Shown: positions 25,675 to 33,346 of the stretch, piece by piece
Numbering within the stretch: the stretch's first letter is position 1
Layout: each line of letters opens with the position of its first letter
NCBI RefSeq assembly: GCF_000576555.1
Contig: NZ_CP007145.1
Coordinates: 2,294,001-2,358,000, forward strand
Direction: 5' to 3'
DNA length: 64,000 bases
Source: Hymenobacter swuensis DY53
GTDB lineage: Bacteria; Bacteroidota; Bacteroidia; Cytophagales; Hymenobacteraceae
Program-made: the position numbers and the translations under genes
The notes under the pieces: model-generated
Seen by the model: the letters and a program-made list of their open reading frames with translations, nothing else
Told to the model about the DNA's origin: nothing
Database searches by the model: none

Positions 25675-25824
25675 TTAGCAGTAGTAGCAGGCGTCGTTGT
25701 CGTCATCCTCGCGCAGGCTGAACCGGAGGCTCAAGCCCCACACCTGGCGTAGCAGATAGCCCTGTATACCAACAGTGCCGCTTAGCAGCGAAAGGGACTT
25801 CGCTGCTAAGAATAGGCTTTTCAG
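25675..25824 (-). CDS. putative 49-residue peptide ending in acidic stretch and Cys
   Basis: An open frame overlapping the ada stop by CTGA, so the only near start is CTG at 25822-25824 (a rare start; initiation is uncertain). The peptide begins (M)KSLFLAAKSLSLLSG, has a hydrophobic half, and ends FSLREDDDNDACYYC, closely resembling the end of the 45-residue peptide at 23336-23473 (FDLRDEEELHFC). The overlap implies translational coupling to ada, and a terminator follows. No family recognised. If the CTG is not used, the frame may be a decayed copy. Confidence 0.45.
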   Translation of the reverse strand: MKSLFLAAKSLSLLSGTVGIQGYLLRQVWGLSLRFSLREDDDNDACYYC

Positions 25825-26918
25825 GCAATGGGCCCGACTTCCGGCGAAGTGCCGCTTTCCAGCTCCAGCAGGGCCTTCTTGCGCCAGAGTCCGCCGGCAT
25901 AGCCAGTCAGCTGCCCATCGGCCCCCAGCACCCGGTGGCAGGGAATAAGAATGGCAACGCGGTTCATGCCATTGGCCGAGGCCACGGCCCGTACGGCTGC
26001 CGGCCGGCCCAGGGCCGCGGCCTGCTGCCCATAGGAGCGGGTGGCAGCGTACGGAATCCGGCGCAGCTCCTGCCACACCAGCTGCTGAAACGCCGTGCCC
26101 GGCGTAACCAGCGGTATCGAAAACTCCCGTCGGTGGCCGGCAAAATACTCCGCCAGTTGGGTGCGGAGCAGGGTAAATAGCGGGTTGTCGCTCTGCACGA
26201 TGGTTGCGTTGAGCCGGCGCGCCAGATCCTTCAGCTCGGTTTCCAGGCCGCGCCGGTCAGTGAATTCGAGCAGGCAGAGGCCCGTTTCGGTGGCGCAGGC
26301 CAGCATGGTGCCCAGCGGCGTTTCGAGGCGGGTGAGGTTGATGACCTGCTGCGCCCGGCTGCGGGTGGGCGCCACGCCGAAAACGGTTTTAAACGACTCC
26401 TGGAACCCGCTCAACGACTCGTAGCCGCTGTCAAACGCCGCCGCTGTTACTGATTCGCCCTGCTGCAGCTTCTGGAAAGCCAAGTTAAGGCGGTTGAGCC
26501 GCTGGAAGGAATGAAACGTAATGCCGTGCTGGCGCAGAAACCACCGCCGCACGGTAACCGGCTCCAGCCCTTTCTGGCGCAGTTGGTAATCGGTGATTTT
26601 GGTGGCGGGCTGGTGCATGAGCTCCTGCAGCAACTGCCGGATGAAGTCGGGCGTGGCATCCCGGGCAATAAGCGGCCGGCACACTTTACAGGGCCGGTAG
26701 CCATGAAGCAGCGCCTCTTTGGTAGTGGCGAAAAACTCCACGTTTTCGGGCTTGGGCTTACGCGCCGAACAGGTGGGGCGGCAGAAGATGCCGGTGGTTT
26801 TCACCGCCGCAATAAACCGGCCTTCGTAGGAGGCATCTTTGGCTACCAGCGCCTGGTAGCACTCGGCAGTGGTGGGTTCGGGGAAGGGCAGCAGAAGCGC
26901 GCGGGCAGAGGCAGTCAT
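25821..26918 (-). CDS. ada: bifunctional DNA repair methyltransferase and transcriptional regulator
   Basis: Removes methyl groups from O6-methylguanine and from methylphosphotriesters and, once methylated, activates its regulon. Start 26918 gives 365 residues in the family order. The N-terminal Ada zinc domain has acceptor C46 with C50, C77 and C80 (GIFCRPTC, YRPCKVC). The AraC-type helix-turn-helix follows (GITFHSFQRLNRLNLAFQKLQ, YESLSGFQESFKTVFG). The C-terminal methyltransferase domain has the acceptor C327 in IPCHRVLG. It would act in the cytoplasm on alkylated DNA. Its stop overlaps the start of the 49-residue ORF. Confidence 0.96.
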   Translation of the reverse strand: MTASARALLLPFPEPTTAECYQALVAKDASYEGRFIAAVKTTGIFCRPTCSARKPKPENVEFFATTKEALLHGYRPCKVCRPLIARDATPDFIRQLLQELMHQPATKITDYQLRQKGLEPVTVRRWFLRQHGITFHSFQRLNRLNLAFQKLQQGESVTAAAFDSGYESLSGFQESFKTVFGVAPTRSRAQQVINLTRLETPLGTMLACATETGLCLLEFTDRRGLETELKDLARRLNATIVQSDNPLFTLLRTQLAEYFAGHRREFSIPLVTPGTAFQQLVWQELRRIPYAATRSYGQQAAALGRPAAVRAVASANGMNRVAILIPCHRVLGADGQLTGYAGGLWRKKALLELESGTSPEVGPIA

Positions 26919-27093
26919 ACGGCTAGGAAGAAGTACACTGGCAAAGCACGGGGCATTTATCCCGGGCTGCAACCGAAAAACGGACAGGCATTTTTAGGTC
27001 TACTGCTGGCGCTGGCTCAAACGGCCGGGCCGCAAGGCGCGGGTGTTTGCTGTGCTGGTTAAAATGTTCCGGCCGGTTTACTGCGTGAACAGG

Positions 27094-27921
27094 CTACCGG
27101 GAAAGCTCTTCCAGTTGTTGCTTCTCACGCCTGTTAAGGCCTTCCAGGCCTTTATGGCTGATTTTTTCCAGTAACTCATCCAGTACTGCAGCGTCCTCGC
27201 GCTTGCGGGCGTGGTACCGGTCATCAACGGTTTGATAATGCGGGCCGGAGGCAAACAGATTCCCCAGCAGGCGGCCGGTGGGGCGGCGTATCAGCAGGTA
27301 CAAAGATGCCGCTGCGGGCAGCACAATAGCCAAAATAGTCAGGTAATTCAGCCGCAGAATATCCGGCACTACCCCCACGGCTGTAACGAGGCCGACCAGA
27401 CCGCCGCCCAGATGCGCATCATGACCAATAGTGTCGCGGCGTACCGTAATACCATAAGCCGAGAGCAACACGTACAAAAAGCCGTAAAGCCAACCCGGCA
27501 GGTAAATGCCCAGCATGCCTACCTCAATGCCCGGAAACAGTGCGATACTGGCGAAAATAAGGCCGCTAATAGCTCCTGAGGCACCTACGGCGGTGTAACG
27601 GGGCTCGTGCCGGTGCAGCCACAAGGAAAACAGGTTGCCGCCTACCAGGCTCACAAAATAGAGCAGCAGGAAATTCTGCATTCCCACCACTGTCTCCAGT
27701 GCCCCGCCAAAGCACCAGAGCGTAAGTACGTTGAACCCCAGATGCCACCAGCCAACGTGCAGGAACCCTGATGACAGTAGCCGCAGGTACTGCCGCCGGT
27801 GGCGGATAGCGCCCACTTCAAACGCGTACCGAACGAAATAGGCAGGGTCCTGCATGCCCCGATACGAAACCAACACCATCACGAATACCAACCCCAGGCC
27901 CACAATGCCCAAGTCATCCAT
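27094..27921 (-). CDS. rhomboid family intramembrane serine protease
   Basis: A 275-residue integral membrane protease that cleaves transmembrane substrates inside the bilayer. Six hydrophobic segments are apparent. The catalytic serine is S115 in GASGAISG and the catalytic histidine is H170 in HDAHLGGGLVG, with the HxxxN motif H60..N64 (HLGFNV) in the second membrane segment. A basic soluble tail of about 60 residues follows. The substrate is not known. The start at MDDLGIVG places a TM helix at the very N-terminus. Monocistronic. Confidence 0.94.
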   Translation of the reverse strand: MDDLGIVGLGLVFVMVLVSYRGMQDPAYFVRYAFEVGAIRHRRQYLRLLSSGFLHVGWWHLGFNVLTLWCFGGALETVVGMQNFLLLYFVSLVGGNLFSLWLHRHEPRYTAVGASGAISGLIFASIALFPGIEVGMLGIYLPGWLYGFLYVLLSAYGITVRRDTIGHDAHLGGGLVGLVTAVGVVPDILRLNYLTILAIVLPAAASLYLLIRRPTGRLLGNLFASGPHYQTVDDRYHARKREDAAVLDELLEKISHKGLEGLNRREKQQLEELSR

Positions 27922-28056
27922 AAAAACATTCCTAAGCTATAAACTGAACAGGCCGAAATAGCGCCTTCGGGCAATTTACAGCGGGAGCGGCCGGATTTCC
28001 TAAGGTGGTTGGGTACTGAATTAGCTACACCTAATCGGTACCGCTGACCAACGCCC

Positions 28057-29055
28057 CTATGGCTGCCCGAATACCCGCCGCAGAAAGGCCACAGTGTACT
28101 CCAGGGTAGGGGTAAACCAGGGGTTGAAGAGCGGAAATGGGTGAGGAGCATCCGGGAAACGCTGTGCTTCTGAGTAAATACCCAGGGCCGCCAACTGGCG
28201 GCGCGCGTCGTCGCGGCCGGCGTGCATACGGTCTACACCGCTGTTAATGAACAGGATGGGCGGCGTAGCCGGTCCAAGGTGGCTCAGGGCCGATGCCTGC
28301 TGCCACAGCTCCGGCCGGGCCTGCTTGCTGCTGCCGAGCCATTGCGTGGCGGCGGAAAGGCTCCGGCTGTCGTCGCCCTCCCCCGATTCAGGATGGATAA
28401 AGGCCAGAATACCATCGACATCTATAATGGCCTGCACACTGCTGGAGCGGCTGCGGAAACAGGTGCCCGCCTCATACAGTGGGTCCTGGTTAGTGGTGCC
28501 CACCAGAGCCGCCAACTGGCCGCCTGCCGAAAACCCCCACACAGCAATGCGTGCGGTATCCAGGGCGTAGCTTCGGGCATTGGCCCGCATCCAGCGAAGG
28601 GCGGCTTTCAGGTCCTGTACGGCGGCCGGGTAGGGGGCCTCAGGGCTCAGTCGGTACTCGGCCGTAACGGCCACGAAGCCCCGGGCCGCCAGCTGCTGCG
28701 CCAGGGGCACATGCTGACTTCGGTCGCCGGAGCGCCAGCCGCCGCCATGCACAAGAAGCACCGCCGGTAGCTGCTGGCGGCGTTTGGGTTTGGGGTAGAA
28801 CACATCCAGCTTCAGTGAGTGGCCGTTTGGGGAGCAATACACAATATCCGTCCGGGCCCGTACAGCGGCCGGCATCGGCGGCCGGGCCACGCTAATATCA
28901 GGGTACTGCTTCTTCGCTTTGCTGTAGGCACTGTATACTGTAAATGACGTGTCGCGGGAAAGGGTGGGGTGCTGGGCCCAGGCCGGGCGCGTGAAGAGGA
29001 CCAAGGCCAGCAGCGGCAGCAGGCGGCAGTGAGCCGGGAGAGTGAGTGGTAGCAT
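28057..29055 (-). CDS. exported alpha/beta hydrolase (esterase/lipase)
   Basis: A 332-residue hydrolase with a signal peptide ending RPAWAQ. It carries the hormone-sensitive lipase/BD-FAE style oxyanion motif HGGGW (103-107), the nucleophile S176 in GFSAGGQ, the acid D275 and the catalytic histidine H305 in DAPHPFP. It is therefore a probable esterase acting on acyl esters in the periplasm or outside the cell. The substrate cannot be inferred; no polysaccharide-utilisation genes adjoin it. Length and order agree with carboxylesterase-type alpha/beta hydrolases. Confidence 0.92.
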   Translation of the reverse strand: MLPLTLPAHCRLLPLLALVLFTRPAWAQHPTLSRDTSFTVYSAYSKAKKQYPDISVARPPMPAAVRARTDIVYCSPNGHSLKLDVFYPKPKRRQQLPAVLLVHGGGWRSGDRSQHVPLAQQLAARGFVAVTAEYRLSPEAPYPAAVQDLKAALRWMRANARSYALDTARIAVWGFSAGGQLAALVGTTNQDPLYEAGTCFRSRSSSVQAIIDVDGILAFIHPESGEGDDSRSLSAATQWLGSSKQARPELWQQASALSHLGPATPPILFINSGVDRMHAGRDDARRQLAALGIYSEAQRFPDAPHPFPLFNPWFTPTLEYTVAFLRRVFGQP

Positions 29056-29185
29056 TCGGGCCTTAAAGCAATGGTCGATTTCGAAAAATACTACTTCCGG
29101 CCGGCACTGCTTTTCTTCTGCTTAGCTGGTTTGCGGAGATGCACAGGGAGCAGATGCGCGTTGGCATAAGTGCAAAGCCCGGTAG

Positions 29186-31948
29186 CTACCGTTTGAAGTA
29201 GACCGCGAAGACGGAGCCTTCGCCAGGCTGACTTTGTACCGTGATTTTGCCGCCCACGTTTTCTACCATCCGCTTAACCATGTACAGCCCGATACCGGAG
29301 CCCTCTACGTGGGTATGCAGCCGCTGGAACATGGCAAAGAGCTGGTCTTCCCGGCCCGGCTCAATTCCCAGACCATTATCCTGTACTTCCAGAATCTGGT
29401 AACTGCCTTCTGTCCGGCAACTGATGCGTACCTGCGGCGCGCGGTCGGGGTGGTGGTATTTGAACGCGTTACTGAGCAGATTGTATACCACGGAACGCAG
29501 GTTTTTCGGCGAGAATATAATGGTAGAACAACTCTCAATGTCCAGTTCTACCTGGCCGCCCACCTGCTGCCGCAACGGAGTCAGGTCAAGTTGCACGTCT
29601 TCAATTACTTCCCGCAGTACTACTTCCGTCACGGGCTGGTCGTGTTCCTGCTGCAGCCGCGAAACATCGGTGAGGTGCTCAATGGTGCGCTTGAATCGTT
29701 CCACCGAGTCCTGCATCATCCCCATCAGGTGCGCGGCCTCAGTGGCCTGCCCACCCAAGGGTAGCTCGTCGCGGAGCATATACAGGAGGCCCTCAATATT
29801 CGTGATAGGGGCCTTCAGGTCGTGGGAAGCCGTATAAATGAAATTGTCCAGGTCGACGTTGGTGCGCATCAGCTGGCCATTGGTAGCTTGTAGCTCCGTG
29901 TTGAGCGCCTGCGCCTGGTCGCGGGAACTGCGTAGTTTCAGGGTGAGGCGTTGTAGCGCCAGTTCGGCCAGCTTCTGTTCGTGCACATCAATAACCGTCC
30001 CTACAATGCCAGCAAACTCCCCGTCCTGGGTGAAGCGTGGCTGTCCGCTGTCGATGGCCCAACGATACTGCCCATCATGCCGCCGCAGGCGGTACAGGCA
30101 GTGAAACGGGATGCGGTGGGCATTCGCCTCCATAAAGGCCCGGCCAGCCGCCGGAGCATCTTCGGGGTGTACCGCGCTTACCCAACCCATACCCAGGGCT
30201 TCCGCCTCCGTCTGGCCCGTGAAGGCGTACCAGGGCTGGTTAAGGTAGGTGCAGTAACCGTCAGCGTCGGTTACCCAGAGCATGGCGGGGGCGTTATCGG
30301 CCATCAGCCGGAACGATTCTTCCCGCTGTTCTACCACGCGCCGGGCTGCTGCCTGCGTGGTTACCTCAGTGGCCACGCAGATAACGGCCGACACCTTGTT
30401 GTATTCGTCACGCAGGGGCTGGTACACGAAATCGAACAGGCCGGCTTCGTGGGGCTGGTGGCGGGCCAGCCGGATTTCCTGCTCCCGGGCTACAAACGGC
30501 ACGCCCGTTCGCCGCACCTCATCCAGCAGGAGGCGCAGGCCCTGGTCGGCCAGTTCGGGCATGGCCTCAAAAAACGGCTGACCCAGCAGCTGCGGCAGCG
30601 GGCGACCCAGCATCTGGCTCATGGGCTGGTTCACTACGTCCAGCACGTAGTCGGGGCCTTCAAATACGCAGATGGCCACCGGGGCCTGCGCAAATACCTT
30701 GTGCAGGCGCAGGCGCTCCGCTTCGCGCTGGCGCCGGGCCAGCACCTGCTCCGTTACGTTGTAGGCGAAGACGGACACGCCGGCTATCTGACCATGCTCG
30801 CGGTAGGCCTGATAGGTGAAGTTAAAATAATGCGTACCGGCCGGGTAAGTGGCGGTGGCGGCCAGGGTCAGCGGAACTTCTGCCCCCACGTATGTTTCGC
30901 CCGTTTGGTACACATTGTTTAGCAACGTCACGAAGCCCTGCGTTGCCAGCTCGGGCAGCGCCTCGGCTAGGTCCCGGCCCACCAATTGATGACCGGGAAA
31001 CAGGGCCTGATACGCCGGATTCACATAGGCTATGCGGTGACCGGGCTGGCGGAGCAGCTGCACCAAGGCCGGGGTCTGCTCAAACACCTGATAAAACATT
31101 TCGCGCTCCTCTGCCTGGCGTCTGACGGCGGCCAGAGCGGTTGCGCGTTCCTGCTCGGCACTCTGGCGCAGCAATACCTGCTCAGCCACGTCGTAAGCAA
31201 AGGTGGAGATGCCCACAATTGCTCCGTTTTCGCGGTAGGTCTGGTACGTGAAGGTGAAGTACATCTGCCGGGGCGGGTGGCCATCAGGCTGCGCCACCAT
31301 CAGCGGCAGTTCGTGACCGAAGTAGGTTTCGCCGGTCTGGTACACGCGGTCCAACAGGGCCACGATGCCCGCCTCCACCGTTTCGGGTAGCGCTTCAGCC
31401 ACGGTACGTCCCAGCAGCTGGCGGCCCGGGAAAAATGCTTCATAAGCACAGTTCACGTATTCGTAGCGGTGCTCAGGGCCACGCTGAATACAGATGGCAG
31501 CCGGGGTATGCTCAAATATTTGGTAGAAATTTCCGCGTTCCTGCACCTGTTCAGTAACGTCGGTTACTGTGTGCAGAATGTGGCGTATCTGGCCCTGCTC
31601 ATCGGGTATGGGCAGGTTGCGCGGCTGCCAGTAACGCTCCACAGACAGGCTCGGCGCATGGGGGTTGGGTACGTCATACCGCTGCGGGAGCATGGTATGC
31701 GGCTGCCCAGTAGCGAGAACCTGCTGCAGCGAAGCCTGCAACTCCTGGACGGCAGAAAGGGCCTGATAAGAAGCCGGGTGGTCAGGAAAAGCCTCGAATA
31801 TGGAGAAGCCCACCAGCTGCTCGCGTTGGGTGAGCGTGGCCGCCAGGTAGTCGTTGCTGGCCGCTTCAATCAGCAGTTGCGGAGTGAGAAGCAGGTTGGC
31901 CCCGGGCAGCGCGTTGAACACGGGTAGCAAAGCAGCGTAATCGGTCAT
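29186..31948 (-). CDS. multi-PAS sensor histidine kinase
   Basis: A soluble 920-residue histidine kinase without TM segments, so it senses an intracellular or diffusible signal. Five PAS-like modules occur in tandem (about 1-135, 140-265, 285-405, 410-540, 545-670). The second and third share near-repeats such as YQTGETYFGHELPL and YQTGETYVGAEVPL. A linker coiled coil leads to the HisKA phospho-acceptor motif SHDLKAPITNIEGLL, then HATPase_c motifs (NLLSNAFKYHHPD, DNGLGIEP, GSGIGLYMVKRM). There is no receiver domain and no response regulator gene adjoining. Confidence 0.94.
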   Translation of the reverse strand: MTDYAALLPVFNALPGANLLLTPQLLIEAASNDYLAATLTQREQLVGFSIFEAFPDHPASYQALSAVQELQASLQQVLATGQPHTMLPQRYDVPNPHAPSLSVERYWQPRNLPIPDEQGQIRHILHTVTDVTEQVQERGNFYQIFEHTPAAICIQRGPEHRYEYVNCAYEAFFPGRQLLGRTVAEALPETVEAGIVALLDRVYQTGETYFGHELPLMVAQPDGHPPRQMYFTFTYQTYRENGAIVGISTFAYDVAEQVLLRQSAEQERATALAAVRRQAEEREMFYQVFEQTPALVQLLRQPGHRIAYVNPAYQALFPGHQLVGRDLAEALPELATQGFVTLLNNVYQTGETYVGAEVPLTLAATATYPAGTHYFNFTYQAYREHGQIAGVSVFAYNVTEQVLARRQREAERLRLHKVFAQAPVAICVFEGPDYVLDVVNQPMSQMLGRPLPQLLGQPFFEAMPELADQGLRLLLDEVRRTGVPFVAREQEIRLARHQPHEAGLFDFVYQPLRDEYNKVSAVICVATEVTTQAAARRVVEQREESFRLMADNAPAMLWVTDADGYCTYLNQPWYAFTGQTEAEALGMGWVSAVHPEDAPAAGRAFMEANAHRIPFHCLYRLRRHDGQYRWAIDSGQPRFTQDGEFAGIVGTVIDVHEQKLAELALQRLTLKLRSSRDQAQALNTELQATNGQLMRTNVDLDNFIYTASHDLKAPITNIEGLLYMLRDELPLGGQATEAAHLMGMMQDSVERFKRTIEHLTDVSRLQQEHDQPVTEVVLREVIEDVQLDLTPLRQQVGGQVELDIESCSTIIFSPKNLRSVVYNLLSNAFKYHHPDRAPQVRISCRTEGSYQILEVQDNGLGIEPGREDQLFAMFQRLHTHVEGSGIGLYMVKRMVENVGGKITVQSQPGEGSVFAVYFKR

Positions 31949-32447
31949 GAAAGGCGGATGGCGGGTAGTAAAGCGTAGTGAAAGCGCACATTCAGCCGAG
32001 GCTGGCTACCTGCCTACGTTTTTTCCGGCATAACATCCAATACTGCCCGCATTATTGCGGGCGCACCGGAGAGTTGGGGCTGCAAAATAGGGCAGAAGGT
32101 GCATAAAATACCGTTTGCCGGGTTTCGGCCGGGGAAGCTCACTCGTCACGCGCCGGACTGCGGGGCAGCGCAAAGGCCAGCAACAGCCAGCACCGAAATA
32201 AAACGAGCACAACAACAGCAGCTACCACCACGGCTGGCCCATGACGGAAGCCGGCTGCGGGCTATACAGGAAAGAAATAAACGGGCCAACTCAGGGCGCA
32301 AATCCGCGAAAAGCAGCCCAAATCTGTCGGGTTGGGGTACCAATATATGAATTGAGGCACCGGGTAGCGTGGGGTTGCCGTGCTTTGGCTCACTCTGCTG
32401 CTGTTGCGGTCCGTTGGTTTTCTCCTTTCCCTCTCAACCCTGTTGGT
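31949..32447. other. intergenic region without a supportable gene
   Basis: About 500 bases between the divergent kinase and DoxX genes. I see a small hairpin GCCCGC...GCGGGC at 32045-32062 but no convincing promoter, RNA or ORF. Confidence 0.6.
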
Positions 32448-32945
32448 ATGCTTCGTTTGCTACGCCCGCTTTTTGAACCCCTCGTGCTGCCGCATTGGTG
32501 GCAGGATGCCCTGCTGCTGCTGCCCCGGCTGGTGTGCGGCTACCTGCTTACGGCCGAGTTCGGGTCCGCGAAGTTCGGATTGCCCTGGTCGCCGCCCGAT
32601 AATAATCTAGGGCTTTTTGAAGTAGCCTTTTGGTTTCCCACGGATGTGGCCGCTTACGGGGGCATCTTCACGCTGTTTCCGGCTTTCTTCGCCTGGATGG
32701 GTGCCGCCAGTGAAGCCGTGGGCGGCTTGCTGCTGCTGTTGGGCCTGGGTACCCGGGTGTCGGCCTTCCTGATTATCTGCACGATGCTGGTGGCTATTTT
32801 CATGCAGCAGCTCCAGCAGGGCATGTGGAATATGCTGCCCGCCGCCGGCTTCCTGTGGGCCGCGCTGCCCGCGCTGGTGCTGGGCTCCGGCCGTTTCGGC
32901 CTCGATTATCTGCTTAGCAAAACCCGCAGCCATGAAAACGCCTAG
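32448..32945 (+). CDS. DoxX-like membrane protein
   Basis: A 165-residue protein with four membrane segments, in the manner of the DoxX/SURF4-like family (LLLLPRLVCGYLLTAEFG, the AAYGGIFTLFPAFFAWMG helix, GGLLLLLGLGTRVSAFLIICTML, and PAAGFLWAALPALVLG). DoxX proteins are associated with redox or thiosulfate/quinone metabolism, but the exact role is not deducible here. The start at 32448 (MLRLLRPLFE) places the first TM at residue 20; an earlier in-frame ATG adds an unrelated polar leader. It overlaps the next gene by 14 bases, so they are almost certainly co-transcribed. Confidence 0.85.
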   Translation: MLRLLRPLFEPLVLPHWWQDALLLLPRLVCGYLLTAEFGSAKFGLPWSPPDNNLGLFEVAFWFPTDVAAYGGIFTLFPAFFAWMGAASEAVGGLLLLLGLGTRVSAFLIICTMLVAIFMQQLQQGMWNMLPAAGFLWAALPALVLGSGRFGLDYLLSKTRSHENA

Positions 32946-33294
32946 CCTGCTGCTGCTCCTCCTCGCTAGCCTGCTGCTGCCCGGCTGCGTGCAGCCCGCC
33001 CACGACAAAACCGTGGTGTACCTGCTCGATGTGCGCGGGCTGCCCAACGTGCGGCAAGTGGGCCTGCGGGGCCGCGACAACCCCCTAAGCTGGAACCAGG
33101 ACCTGCCCCTGATGCCCGCCAACCCCGACAGCAGCCTCTACCGCGCCGTGGTGACTACCCACACCGGCTACCTGCTTACGGAGGTGAAGTTCACCGTCAA
33201 CGGCGAGTTTGAGTTCAAGGAGGCCGATAACCGCCGCATTGAGTTCGGCCCAGGCGACACCACCGTGTACCGTGCCCGCTTCAACGTGCAGTAG
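32932..33294 (+). CDS. small lipoprotein with carbohydrate-binding-like beta domain
   Basis: A 120-residue lipoprotein (MKTPSLLLLLLASLLLPGC, C19). The mature part is a compact beta-sandwich: VVYLLDVRGLPNVRQVGLRG, NPLSWNQDLPLMP, and YLLTEVKFTVNGEFEFKEAD. It resembles the CBM20/CBM48 starch-binding family in its spacing of Trp and Asn. Its start overlaps the DoxX gene by 14 bases, which indicates translational coupling. A role as a small surface-binding accessory to the membrane protein is inference. Low-confidence family assignment. Confidence 0.75.
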   Translation: MKTPSLLLLLLASLLLPGCVQPAHDKTVVYLLDVRGLPNVRQVGLRGRDNPLSWNQDLPLMPANPDSSLYRAVVTTHTGYLLTEVKFTVNGEFEFKEADNRRIEFGPGDTTVYRARFNVQ

Positions 33295-33346
33295 ACTGGG
33301 TGGTGCTGCATAGATAAAAAGTGCCGCGTAGAGGTATAGACGATGC

